Source of the DNA: Nannocystis pusilla
Lineage (GTDB): Bacteria > Myxococcota_A > Polyangia > Nannocystales > Nannocystaceae
Reading direction: 5' to 3'
Length of the DNA: 64,000 bases
NCBI RefSeq assembly: GCF_026626665.1
Contig: NZ_JAPNKE010000002.1
Span: 10,436,001-10,500,000 of the forward strand
Position 1 is the first letter of the stretch, and the number at the start of each line of letters is the position of its first letter. The notes below the pieces were generated by a model. The model had not been told where the DNA came from and made no database searches. It saw only the letters and a program-made list of their open reading frames with translations. The translations under genes were made by a program, and so were the position numbers. Of the stretch, positions 16,238 through 24,966 are shown in pieces.

Positions 16238-17256
16238 GGATCGGGGCTGGTGGCCGCGGTGATGGCGGCGCGCAAGGTGCTGTCCAGCGCCCGGCCCTGG
16301 TGGACCCAGCGGATCCGCCCGTGGGCGTCGACCAGCACCAGGTGCGGATACACGGACAGGCGGAAGGCGCGGGAGATCGCGCCGCGGTCGAGGACGATGC
16401 GGAAGGGCAGCTGCTTGTCGTCGCGGTAGCGGGCGGCGATCGTCCGCTGGTCGCCCTCGCGGTCGCAATTGACGCCGACGACGGCGAAGCCGCGCTCGGC
16501 GAGCTCGTGGTGGACCGCGACGTACTTGCTCATCTCGTCGCTGCACACGCCGCACCAGCTGGTGAAGAAGACCAGCAGCCGGGCCCCGCCGCGCAGGTCG
16601 GCGGTGGTGAAGTCGCCGCCGTCGAGGTCCTCGGCGTGGAACTCGGGCACGGCCTCGCCGACGGCCACGGGCGCGAGGGTCTGCCAGTGGGCGGCGAGAT
16701 CGGCGGCGTCGCGGCCGGCGCTGGCCAGCGGCAGCAGCACGACGAGGGCGCCGACGACGAGGGCGGCGCGGCCGGCCGGCGGCGCGGGCTCGGCTGTCTC
16801 TCGGGACAGGCAGACGGCCGGGCGGATCCACAGCGCCAGGCCGGCCGCGAGCACGGCCCCGGCGATCTCGATGCTGTACTTCGGGACAGGTAGCGGGTGG
16901 CCGAGGCCGGCGGCGAGGCGCGCCACCACGACCAAGAGCAGCATCGGCAACATGCACAGGGCGGCCCTGTGGGCCCGCAGCGGGCCGAGGATCGCCTCGA
17001 CCGCGAGGGTGGTGACGAGCCACGGGATCAGGACGGTGAGGCCCGCCAGCAGGGTGGGCAGGGCGGCCAGCCCGGCCATGGCGGCGAAGTCGGCCGCGGC
17101 GTCGCCGAGCGCCAGCAGGTGCGCGCCGGCGGCGAACAGGAGGATGAAGAGGAGGCCGTCGCGCGGGCCGTCCTCGGGGGCGAGCGAGGCGACGGTGGCG
17201 CGCGGGCGGAGCAGCGCGCCGCCCCAGCGCGCGAGCGCGGTGCGGAGACGGGTCAT
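16234..17256 (-). CDS. Yip1-like membrane domain fused to a TlpA/thioredoxin domain
   Basis: 340 residues. Residues 1-170 contain about five hydrophobic segments with the opening MTRLRTALARWGGALLRP, resembling Yip1-type domains. From about residue 195 comes a TlpA-like thioredoxin fold: PEFHAEDLDGGDF, then FFTSWCGVCSDEM with the redox CxxC, and SVYPHLVLVDAHGRI with the cis-Pro region. A membrane-bound thiol-disulfide reductase or redox chaperone for the following lipoprotein is a reasonable inference. The ATG at 17256 sits within a copy of an upstream tandem repeat. First gene of the three-gene overlapping operon. Confidence 0.75.
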   Translation of the reverse strand: MTRLRTALARWGGALLRPRATVASLAPEDGPRDGLLFILLFAAGAHLLALGDAAADFAAMAGLAALPTLLAGLTVLIPWLVTTLAVEAILGPLRAHRAALCMLPMLLLVVVARLAAGLGHPLPVPKYSIEIAGAVLAAGLALWIRPAVCLSRETAEPAPPAGRAALVVGALVVLLPLASAGRDAADLAAHWQTLAPVAVGEAVPEFHAEDLDGGDFTTADLRGGARLLVFFTSWCGVCSDEMSKYVAVHHELAERGFAVVGVNCDREGDQRTIAARYRDDKQLPFRIVLDRGAISRAFRLSVYPHLVLVDAHGRIRWVHQGRALDSTLRAAITAATSPDP

Positions 17257-17520
17257 GAGCGGGCGAACCTCGAGGCGGAACGAGTGCGGTGATTCATGAG
17301 CGGGCGAACCGCGAGGGGGAGGCGTGCGGTGATTCATGCGCGGGGCGAGCCACGATGCGGACGAGAGCGGTGATTCATGCGCAGGCGGGACGCGAGCGGT
17401 GATTCATGAGCGGGCGAACTTCGGAGCGCGCCGCTCGCGGATGGCTGGGTTCGCGAGGACGGAGCGCGCCGCTCGCGGATGGCCGGGTTCGCGAGGACGG
17501 AGCGCGGGACCAGCACCGAT
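17252..17520. repeat. Two adjacent tandem repeats overlapping a start codon
   Basis: Unit A, about 40 bp and marked by GTGATTCATGAGCGGGCGAA, occurs about five times from 17252 to 17420; its first copy includes the start codon region of the Yip1-thioredoxin gene. Unit B, about 38 bp and marked by GGAGCGCGCCGCTCGCGGAT, occurs twice at 17425-17505. The remaining part to 17664 has no gene. Confidence 0.8.
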
Positions 17521-17664
17521 CGACGGCACGACGAGGGTCGAGGGGCGGAGCTCGCAGCGAGGCCTCGCGCGAGACATCGATCGTGGCTGCGGCACGAGGG
17601 CGGGCCGTGAGCGCAGGGACCGAGCCGGATCGATCATTCGTCGCGGGTCTGAAATGAGAGGCGT

Positions 17665-18570
17665 TCATGGCTGGCCGAGCCTCCGACGGGCGGCGGCCAC
17701 GAGCGGTCGCGGGAGGCGGCGGGCGTCGGCGACGCGGCGCAGGTCGGCGCGACGCAGGCGCCACAGCAGGCTCATCGCCAGCGGCAGCGGGGTGGCCGGG
17801 TCGAGGACGCGAGCGACGCCGGCGTCGCGGGGCCGGTCGAAACGGGGGAGAGGGGCCGGGACGGGCGCGGGCGCCAGCTCGATCGGCGCGGGCAGGTCGG
17901 TGTCGTCGGGCGGATCGTCGGGCAGCGGGGGCGCGGCTTCGAGGTCCTCGCCGGCGCGCGAGCGCAGGGCCGCGAGCTGGCGCGCGGCGTGGTCGTCGGA
18001 CCTGTCGTGAGGGACATGTCCCGAGAGCAATGCGCGCAGCAGGCCGCGCAGGCCGGGCACGCGCTCGCGGGCGCCGAGCTCGACGGCCGCGTGGAGGGCG
18101 GCGCTCGGGCAGCGCGGGTTACGGGCCAGCGCCGCGAGGATCGCCGGCGCGGCGAGCAGGCGCGGGTGGGCCAGGGCGATCGCCTCGCAGGCGCGCGGCG
18201 GGCCGCAGCGGGCGACCAGCGCGAGGGTGTCGGCGTGGACCTGCGGGTGACGCACGAGCACCGCGAGCTCGTCGGCGTGGCCGAGCCGCCGCCGGGCCAT
18301 GAAGTCGAGCGCGGGCGCGGGCAGCAGCGGGTCGGCGAGGGCGGCGAAGATCGTGGGGCCCGGGAGCTCGGCGGCGGTGCGCCCGGCGAGGTCGGCGTGC
18401 GGCGGTCGCTCGAGCGCCCACAGTTGATAGAGCATCAGCCAGGTGTCGCTGCCGGGCGCGGGGATCAGGGCGCGGGCCGCCAGCTCGCGCTGCGCCGGGC
18501 CGGCGCCGGGGCCGACGAGCTTGTGCAGGCGGGCGCCGAGCCGGGCGTCGCTGAGCGGCGGGTGCAACAT
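17665..18570 (-). CDS. Hypothetical alpha-helical repeat protein
   Basis: 302 residues, Leu/Ala/Arg-rich, with a HEAT/leucine-rich-variant look: LVRHPQVHADTLALVARCG, AIALAHPRLLAAPAILAALA and NPRCPSAALHAAVELGA are successive helix pairs. The C-terminal third after about residue 220 is Pro/Asp-rich, then a basic segment. The residues LLSGHVPHDRSDD near 195 are encoded by an in-frame palindrome copy at 17998-18025, between the repeat domain and the linker. No signal peptide or membrane helix. It is followed on the same transcript direction by nothing obvious; the Uma2 gene lies 10 bases upstream, likely co-transcribed. Confidence 0.6.
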   Translation of the reverse strand: MLHPPLSDARLGARLHKLVGPGAGPAQRELAARALIPAPGSDTWLMLYQLWALERPPHADLAGRTAAELPGPTIFAALADPLLPAPALDFMARRRLGHADELAVLVRHPQVHADTLALVARCGPPRACEAIALAHPRLLAAPAILAALARNPRCPSAALHAAVELGARERVPGLRGLLRALLSGHVPHDRSDDHAARQLAALRSRAGEDLEAAPPLPDDPPDDTDLPAPIELAPAPVPAPLPRFDRPRDAGVARVLDPATPLPLAMSLLWRLRRADLRRVADARRLPRPLVAAARRRLGQP

Positions 18571-18580
18571 GGCGGAGAGG

Positions 18581-19153
18581 TCAGGTGGGCGGCCGCGGGA
18601 AGAACAGTTTTCCGATGGGCAGCTCGACGGCCTCGAACGGCGGGACGCGGGCGACCTCGGTGTCGTCCCAGGCGCCGGCGCGCAGCCACTGGCTGTCCTT
18701 GAGGACATACGCCTCGAGGGTCCGCTCGGCCGGGTCGATCAGCCAGTAGTAGGGGACGCCGTGCTGGGCGTAGAGGCGGGCCTTGAACACGCGGTCGTGG
18801 CGGGCGTTGGAGGGCGAGAGGACCTCGCAGATCCAGTCGGGCACGACGTCGATCGGGCGCACGTCCTCGGGGGAAGGCAGCCGCGCGCGTCGCCAGCCGG
18901 CGAGGTCGGGGCGGGTGACGTCGTGGCGCGAGAAGCGGACGTCGACTTCGGGCAAGATCCACCAGCCGTCGGGACCGTCGGTGTCGTCGTCGTAGGGGCC
19001 ACCGATGAATCGTCCCACGCTGCGCTGCACGCGGCCGTGCTGGGGCAGGCTTCCCGGTTGCGCGACGATCTCGCCGGCGTGCAGCTCCGCGTGCACGTCC
19101 TCGGGGAGATCGAGCAGATCCTCGTAGGTCTTGAGCTTGCGCGCGGCCTCCAC
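18581..19153 (-). CDS. Uma2-family (DUF820) putative endonuclease
   Basis: 191 residues from a GTG start. Uma2 proteins have a PD-(D/E)XK nuclease-like fold, shown here by WWILPEVDVRFSRHDVTRPD, VVPDWICEVLSPSNARHDR and LYAQHGVPYYWLIDP. The cellular role of the family is unclear, though it is expanded in cyanobacteria and myxobacteria. A close paralogue lies at 44229-44816 with the same PDWICEVLSPS and FEAVELP segments. It is 10 bases from the start of the downstream helical-repeat gene. Confidence 0.85.
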   Translation of the reverse strand: MEAARKLKTYEDLLDLPEDVHAELHAGEIVAQPGSLPQHGRVQRSVGRFIGGPYDDDTDGPDGWWILPEVDVRFSRHDVTRPDLAGWRRARLPSPEDVRPIDVVPDWICEVLSPSNARHDRVFKARLYAQHGVPYYWLIDPAERTLEAYVLKDSQWLRAGAWDDTEVARVPPFEAVELPIGKLFFPRPPT

Positions 19154-19236
19154 GGCTCGAACCGTACCACATGCAGGCAGGGTGGGCCTGCGTGGAGGGC
19201 GCCGGGCGTAGCGCACGGCTTGCGCCGGTGTTTGCG

Positions 19237-20046
19237 TCAGTCGGCGGGCGGGCGGTGGAGGGCGTGGATCAGGCGCAGGCCCTCGAGCACGAGGGCGTCG
19301 TCGACGACGTCGATGATGTCGGTCTCGCGGGCGACGTCGGGGGCGAAGCCGCCGGTGGCGACGACCGTGACGGGGTGATCGAGCTCGTCGCAGATCCGTC
19401 GGATCACGCCCTCGACCAGGCCGACGTAGCCGTACAGGAGGCCGGACTGCACGGCCATGATCGTGTTGGTGCCGATGACGCGGGCGGGGCGGGCGATGTC
19501 GACGCGCGGGAGCTTGGCGGCGCGGGCGAACAGGGCGTCGGCGCTGATGCCGATCCCGGGGGCGATGACCCCGCCGAGGTACTCGGGCGTGGGCGTGACG
19601 ACGTCGAAGGTCGTGGCGGTGCCGAAGTCGACGACGAGGACGCCGCGCGCCGGCTCGGAAGCGCCCGCGGTGCCACGCGCGCCGTAGCGGCTGTGGGCCG
19701 CCACGGCGGCGACGATCCGGTCGGCGCCGACCTCGTGCGGCGGGTCGTAGAGGATCGGCATGCCGGTCGGCAGACCCGGCTCGACGACCAGCGCGGCGAG
19801 CCCCGCGTAGTGCGAGAGGGCCCGCAAGAGCGGCCCGACGACCGGAGGGACCACGCTGGCGACGACGGCGTCGCGGAGGTCGGCGAAGCGCACGCCGACG
19901 AGCGCAAGCACGCGCTCGACGGCGACCGCCAGCTCGTCGCGGGTCCAGTTGCGCTGGGTGGCGAGGCGCAGCTCGCATCGCAGCTCGGCCCCCGCGAACA
20001 CCCCGATGGATGTGTTGGAATTGCCCACGTCGATGGCGAGGAGCAT
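19237..20046 (-). CDS. coaX: Type III pantothenate kinase
   Basis: 269 residues, full length. It phosphorylates pantothenate in the first step of coenzyme A synthesis. ATP-binding motifs of the acetate/sugar-kinase fold are present: DVGNSNTSIGVF at the N-terminus, VDFGTATTFDVV near residue 143 and VVATGGFAPDVA near 230; GADRIVAAVAAH is the pantothenate-site segment. ATG at 20046 precedes the nucleotide motif by five residues, as in the family. It is divergent from the large membrane protein gene with only about 40 bases between starts, so promoters must overlap. Confidence 0.95.
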   Translation of the reverse strand: MLLAIDVGNSNTSIGVFAGAELRCELRLATQRNWTRDELAVAVERVLALVGVRFADLRDAVVASVVPPVVGPLLRALSHYAGLAALVVEPGLPTGMPILYDPPHEVGADRIVAAVAAHSRYGARGTAGASEPARGVLVVDFGTATTFDVVTPTPEYLGGVIAPGIGISADALFARAAKLPRVDIARPARVIGTNTIMAVQSGLLYGYVGLVEGVIRRICDELDHPVTVVATGGFAPDVARETDIIDVVDDALVLEGLRLIHALHRPPAD

Positions 20047-20087
20047 GGCCGGGGCACTCTAACCCCGCCGGCTCGACCTCTGCTACC

Positions 20088-21932
20088 GTGGCGCCCGTGG
20101 ACGACGAGCCGAAGGCAGCGCAGCCGCCGCAGCCGCCGCAGCGGCCGCACGAGCCGAGCGTGTCGCCGAACGCGGTCACGCGCGAGGAGAAGCTCGACGA
20201 CACGATGCACGCCAGCCGGTCGATGATCCTCCGCCGGCTGCCGCTCGACGGCCAGTCGCGCGAGGCGGAGCTGCGGCGCCGGCAGCAGGCCCGCGGGCAG
20301 TACCGCCTGGCCCTCAAGACATGGTCGGTCCCGCTGCTGATGATCGGCGCGGTGGTCGTGGTCTTCTACCTGCTGTCGTTCTGGCTCAACGTGCTGTCGT
20401 ACACCGGCACCGAAGAGCTGAGCCTGGTCGACCGCCTGGTCCACCAGGACCTCGAGAAGGCGCAGAACACCGTCGGCGGCCTCGGCGAGGTGATGGCCGC
20501 GGTCCTCGGCCTGGCGCTGACCGTCTCGAGCATCATCGTGCAGCTGGCGGCGACCCGGTTCACGCCGCACATCACGGTGCTGTTCTTCCGCGCCCGCACC
20601 AACATGCTGGTGCTCGGGTTCTTCGTGGTGTCGACGTTGTTCGTGGTGTGGGTGAACTTCTCGCTCGACGGGGCCGACTACGTCGGCCCGCGCTGGGACG
20701 TGATGTTCTCCATGCTGCTGATGACGACCAGCCTGCTGCTGCTGTTCCCGTACTTCGCGTACGTGTTCGACTTCCTCGACCCGAACAAGATCATCGGCCG
20801 CATCAAGACCAACGGCCTCGACGCCTGCACCACCAAGCTCGGCCGCCAGTCCATCAGCATCGAGCAGCGCCAGCGCTCCGCGGTCGAGGCGGTCGAGCAC
20901 CTGACCAACATCGGCCTCAACGCGCTGCAGCAGAAGGACAAGAACATCGTCTCGGCGACGATCGACGCGCTGCGCGAGTTCTGCGTCGAGTACGGCGAGA
21001 TGAAGAACGGCATGGTGCTCGAGTGGTTCAAGATCCCGGACCGCCAGAGCCCCGACTTCGTGTCGCTGTCGCCGGAGGCGATCACCGACCTGCGCCACCG
21101 CCGGACCTGGCTCGAGTGGAAGGTGCTGCGCCAGTACCAGATGCTGTTCACCGAGGGGCAGAGCCAGATCAAGGACATCTGCTACCTGCTCGCCATCAAC
21201 ACCCGCCGCCTCGGCGAGGCCGCGTCGGTCTACGGCGACCTGCGCGCGCTCGACCTGACGATCAAGTTCTTCAACACGTACCTGCGCGCGACCCTCAACG
21301 CGTCCGACATCCGCACCGCGTACAACATCCTCCACCAGTACCGCCAGCTCGGCGAGACGGTGCTCGAGATCGGCAAGCGCTCGAAGCCGACGGTGATCGA
21401 CCGCGACAAGACGCTGGCCGACCGCGCCATCGAGATCGCGCACCGCATGCGCTACTACTCGGGGGTCGCGTTCCAGCGCAACATGGCGTTCGTGGCCGAG
21501 GTGATCGCCCACGACATCGGCACGCTGTGCGAGCGGGCGTTCCAGCTCAGCAGCGAGTGCCACGACGACCTGCTGCGGATCTTCCTCGCCGTCGACGACG
21601 CGACCGAGTCGGCCGACAAGGCCAAGGCGCTGCGCGGGGTGCGGAAGGCCCAGATCAAGCTGGCCACCCACTACCTGGTGTACGGCGCGACCTCGCTGGC
21701 CCGCCGGATCGCCGACGACATGCGCAACGAAGACCCCCGCCGCCTGCGCTCGATGTGGGTCGAGCTGGCCAACCTCGACACGCCCGAGTTCTGGGAGGTC
21801 AACGACCGCGGCTCGAACTTCGACTACCTGACGCCCGACCAGAAGGCGACGCTGCCGAGGTTCTTCCAGTGGTTCGAAGGCCTGCAGGCCGACAGCCCGG
21901 CGCTCTACGACTCGCTCGTGCTGCGCAAGTGA
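20088..21932 (+). CDS. DUF2254-like membrane protein
   Basis: About 614 residues from a GTG (another GTG three codons later is equally possible). A soluble N-terminus of about 75 residues is followed by four hydrophobic segments (around WSVPLLMIGAVVVVFYLLSF, VLGLALTVSSIIVQLAATRF, LVLGFFVVSTLFVVW and LLLMTTSLLLLFPYF). Then comes a long cytoplasmic helical domain of about 400 residues. The segment SIIVQLAATRFTPHI resembles DUF2254 proteins, whose function is unknown. The frame is intact. A strong hairpin follows 16 bases after the stop. Confidence 0.6.
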   Translation: MAPVDDEPKAAQPPQPPQRPHEPSVSPNAVTREEKLDDTMHASRSMILRRLPLDGQSREAELRRRQQARGQYRLALKTWSVPLLMIGAVVVVFYLLSFWLNVLSYTGTEELSLVDRLVHQDLEKAQNTVGGLGEVMAAVLGLALTVSSIIVQLAATRFTPHITVLFFRARTNMLVLGFFVVSTLFVVWVNFSLDGADYVGPRWDVMFSMLLMTTSLLLLFPYFAYVFDFLDPNKIIGRIKTNGLDACTTKLGRQSISIEQRQRSAVEAVEHLTNIGLNALQQKDKNIVSATIDALREFCVEYGEMKNGMVLEWFKIPDRQSPDFVSLSPEAITDLRHRRTWLEWKVLRQYQMLFTEGQSQIKDICYLLAINTRRLGEAASVYGDLRALDLTIKFFNTYLRATLNASDIRTAYNILHQYRQLGETVLEIGKRSKPTVIDRDKTLADRAIEIAHRMRYYSGVAFQRNMAFVAEVIAHDIGTLCERAFQLSSECHDDLLRIFLAVDDATESADKAKALRGVRKAQIKLATHYLVYGATSLARRIADDMRNEDPRRLRSMWVELANLDTPEFWEVNDRGSNFDYLTPDQKATLPRFFQWFEGLQADSPALYDSLVLRK

Positions 21933-21947
21933 GCCGAGGTGACTTTG

Positions 21948-21973
21948 GGGACATGCCCGAAAGGGCATGTCCC
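21948..21973 (+). terminator. 11-bp-stem GAAA hairpin
   Basis: Perfect arms GGGACATGCCC and GGGCATGTCCC with a GAAA tetraloop, right after the DUF2254-like gene. It has no T-tract. It is the longest exact two-half-site member of the dispersed family with a GNRA loop. Confidence 0.65.
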
Positions 21974-22072
21974 GGCGCGGCGAAGGTCCGCGGCGCGGGC
22001 CGCCAGGGAAGTCGCAGAAATCGCCTGACGGGGCTTCTCGCGGCGGGTGCCGGCGTGGCACGCTCGCGCGCG

Positions 22073-23545
22073 ATGCCGCAAGCCCCCCGGTCCCTCGCGC
22101 TGTTGTTCGGGTCGTTCGCGCTCGCCTGCGGGGAGACGACGAGTCCGCCGATCGTGGCCAGGTCGGAGGCGCAGGAGGCCCCGCCCGCGCCGCCGGCGGC
22201 GCCGGCGAGCCCGCCCGCCGGGGCCGAGGTGAAGGGCGAGGCGAAGGCGGACGCGAAGGCGACCGTCGCGGGCGCGCCCGAGGCCGCGCCGGTCGAGCCG
22301 ATCCCGCCGCCGCTCCCGGCGGCGCCGCAGGTGCCCGGGCCGGCGTTCTTCGCCGTCGACAAGAAGGGGATCGTGCGGCTCGATCAGGGCAAGTTCACGC
22401 CGCTCCAGGACGGGCCCGACAAGCTCATCAAAAACCTCCACGTGGCCGGCGACGGGGCGCTGTGGGTGCTCGGGTTCGAGACGATCTACAAGCTGCCGAA
22501 GCTCGACGCCGACCGCTTCAAGGAGGTCGTGCGCGGCGACTTCCGGGAGACCGGCACGCTCGACGACTTCTTCGTGATCGCCGACGACGACCTGTGGGTG
22601 GCCGGCTTCGGCGGCGTGTCGCACTGGGACGGCAAGGCGTGGACGCGCGAGGAGAAGGCGGCGATCGGGGCCGGCGACGACACCATCGACGGCCTCGCGG
22701 TCGACCGTGACGGCAAGGTGTGGGTCGCGTCGTCGAACCGGATCCACGTCAAGGACAAGGGCGCGTGGAGCACCCTCGACCTGAGCGAGATCAAGGACCC
22801 GCTGTTCATGGAGGGCGTCGAGCGGGCGGCCGACGGCACGGTCTACGCGTTGGCCTCGGCGACGCTGATCCGGCTCGGGCCGGGGCCGGCCGACGCGGCG
22901 GCGGTCAAGCTCGGCGGCGGCAGCATCCCGTCGTACAGCGACCTGGCTCTCGGGTCAGATGGCACGATCGCCGCGCGCAACCTGTTCGACCTCGTGCTGT
23001 CGACGCCGACGAGCACGAAGGTGTGGCGGAAGAAGGACTACATGTCCGAGGGCGTGCGGGCGCTGGCGGTCGACGCCGGCGGTCGCGTGTGGGTGGGCGG
23101 CGAGATCGGGGTGACCATCCTCGGGCCGGGCGACGCGAAGGTCGAGTGGCGATCGGGGGCGGTGCCGAAGCTGTCGGGCGAGGTGGTCGGCGTGGCCGTC
23201 GCCGGCGCGGGCCCGGCCGAGCTGCCCGCGACCGGGCCGGTGCAGACGGGCGGGCTCAAGGGCAAGCTGCTGCGCGGCGGCCAGCCGGTGGCCGGGGTCG
23301 AGGTCGAGCTGTGCCCGAGCCCGAGCATGCTGTTCACGAAGTCGCCGTGCGCCGACAGCTCGGTCAAGTTCACCGGCAAGACCGACGACAAGGGCGAGTG
23401 GACGTTCGCCGCGGTACCGCTCGGCGCCTACGGCATCGCCCTCAAGTCCGAGGGCAAGTGGCGGATCACGATGGGCTCCGACCTCGGGGTCGACATGAGG
23501 CCCGGCGAGGTGTTCGACGTCGGCTCCGTCTCGCTCGACAAGTAG
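22073..23545 (+). CDS. Propeller-type lipoprotein with carboxypeptidase-regulatory-like C-terminus
   Basis: 490 residues. Signal peptide ends ALACGE (lipobox Cys at about 19), then a Pro/Ala-rich linker to about residue 90. The body has repeated short blades such as GALWVLGFETIYKL, DDLWVAGFGGVSHWDGKAW, GKVWVASSNRIHV and GRVWVGGEIGVTIL, typical of two-component-regulator-type beta-propeller repeats. The last 90 residues, TGGLKGKLLRGGQPVAGVEV followed by DDKGEWTFAAVPLGAYGI, form a carboxypeptidase-regulatory-like beta-sandwich. An outer-membrane-attached sensor or binding protein is possible. Function unknown. Confidence 0.75.
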   Translation: MPQAPRSLALLFGSFALACGETTSPPIVARSEAQEAPPAPPAAPASPPAGAEVKGEAKADAKATVAGAPEAAPVEPIPPPLPAAPQVPGPAFFAVDKKGIVRLDQGKFTPLQDGPDKLIKNLHVAGDGALWVLGFETIYKLPKLDADRFKEVVRGDFRETGTLDDFFVIADDDLWVAGFGGVSHWDGKAWTREEKAAIGAGDDTIDGLAVDRDGKVWVASSNRIHVKDKGAWSTLDLSEIKDPLFMEGVERAADGTVYALASATLIRLGPGPADAAAVKLGGGSIPSYSDLALGSDGTIAARNLFDLVLSTPTSTKVWRKKDYMSEGVRALAVDAGGRVWVGGEIGVTILGPGDAKVEWRSGAVPKLSGEVVGVAVAGAGPAELPATGPVQTGGLKGKLLRGGQPVAGVEVELCPSPSMLFTKSPCADSSVKFTGKTDDKGEWTFAAVPLGAYGIALKSEGKWRITMGSDLGVDMRPGEVFDVGSVSLDK

Positions 23546-23959
23546 CGCGAGCGGCGAAGACGAAGCCCGCGGTGCGCGGGCGGCGGCGACGATACGCCGC
23601 GCCTCGCGGGTCGCGGCAACGATTCTGCGGAGTTAGCCGCGGCGGTCGGGCCGCCGATTGTATAGACTCGCGGGATCACCGGCACCGACGCCGATGTAGG
23701 CGATTGGCCGCACCGCGAGCGACGGGGGCTCGATTGTGGAGACCCGCACCGGCGGCCGAGCCGCCGTCCGGAGCGCGCCGCGCCGCCAAATAACGCTGTT
23801 CTTCGGCGATCTGGCGAGGTTTCGCGGCCTTCTGTGGCGCGCGCGCTTCGCCTCTCGCTTGCGCCTCTCCACACCGTTTCGTGGCGGCCGCGGAGGGTCG
23901 ACGAAATATTCGGACCGTGCGTCCCGGCGGATGGCCGGCGACCGGAGGACCTGCGAGAG
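23546..23959. other. Intergenic stretch, no gene seen
   Basis: About 410 bases, somewhat less GC-rich than its surroundings around 23630-23680 (GATTGTATAGACTC) and 23785-23800. TATAGACT at 23660 could be a -10 element, but no matching -35 is evident. No hairpin of the dispersed family was seen. Confidence 0.4.
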
Positions 23960-24559
23960 ATGCTTCGTTTTACCCTGATGCTAGCCACTACCTTTGCGTT
24001 CGGATTGCCGTTCGCGCTGCCGGGCGCGACGGCGGCGCGGCCGCTGACGAGCCCGGCCTCCGAGGTCGGTTTTTGTTGGGGCGACGATTGCGACGACGGC
24101 GGCGGGCCGATCGAGATCGACCTCCATCTGTGCGTGGCGGCCCAGGTCGGCGAGGAGGAGCACCGCGATTGCGAGGTGCGGAAGGGGCCGGTGTGCCTGG
24201 CCGCGTGTACGTTCGACGCGGTCGGCCCGGCGTGCCTGTCGGAGGTGGGCGATCGGGCCACCCCGCGCGAGCTGGCGGCGTGCCAGACCGACAGTGTGGC
24301 CGTGTGCCGCAGCCAGTGCGAGGCCGGAGGCGCCGCGTTCTGCGAGCGCGGGCACCCGGGCCCGGGGCTCGGCCACTGCAAGAACGTCGGCAACCCCGGA
24401 CATCCGGAGTACGACGAGGATTGCGAACACAAAGACAAGGACGACCACGACGACTACGACGATCATGACGATCATGACGACGACGACGACGGCGGGGGCG
24501 GCGGCGTGGTGTTCGTGGACCTTCTCGCGTGCATCGGCGTCGGCATCGAGGCCGGTTAA
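23960..24559 (+). CDS. Secreted Cys-rich protein with poly-Asp/Gly tail (paralogue 1)
   Basis: 199 residues. A signal peptide (MLRFTLMLATTFAFGLPFAL..TAA) precedes ARPLTSPASEVGFCWGDDCD. The mature protein has many cysteines in a fixed pattern (FCWGDDC, LHLCVAA, DCEVRKGPVCLAAC, ACLSEVGDR, ACQTDSVAVCRSQC, AAFCERG). A His/Asp-rich stretch near the C-terminus (DHDDYDDHDDHDDDDDGG) could bind divalent metal ions, and it ends with GGGVVFVDLLACIG. The same layout recurs in the next gene. No family is recognised; disulfide-rich and exported is what can be seen. Confidence 0.7.
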   Translation: MLRFTLMLATTFAFGLPFALPGATAARPLTSPASEVGFCWGDDCDDGGGPIEIDLHLCVAAQVGEEEHRDCEVRKGPVCLAACTFDAVGPACLSEVGDRATPRELAACQTDSVAVCRSQCEAGGAAFCERGHPGPGLGHCKNVGNPGHPEYDEDCEHKDKDDHDDYDDHDDHDDDDDGGGGGVVFVDLLACIGVGIEAG

Positions 24560-24966
24560 TCGTCCCGGAGCCGCCGCGCGCGTGACGGGTCCGCGTCCTG
24601 CACGCGGATGAAGGGCCCGTCGCGGGCGGTCCCGGGGCCGGTGCGACCTGACGTTCTGGGGAGTACGGACAGGTCGGGGGTCTCGGGTCCTCCCGGGCGT
24701 GCGGCGGAGCGGGGGTAGACCCCGCGTTTCGGGGCGGATCGTCGCGGCCGCAGGGGCGCTGCGGACGGAGCCGAGCCGGGGGCGTCGGAATGACGCCCCC
24801 GGCGGCGCCGTCTTCGGCGTCCGACGCCGCGTGAATGTCGATAGTCCGTGACTCCTATGATAAATCGTGAGGCTCTCCACATAACGCGGTTGCGCCTCGG
24901 GGTCATCGACGTACGATTCGGGGCGGCGACGGAATGGACACCGGCGCCGCTCTGAAAGGACTGAAC
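24560..24966. other. Intergenic stretch, possible promoter near 24860
   Basis: No gene seen. CTCCTATGATAAATCG at about 24851-24866 is unusually AT-rich for this genome and TATGAT would make a good -10 element about 100 bases before the next start; no clear -35 was found. The gap separates the two Cys-rich paralogues. Confidence 0.35.
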
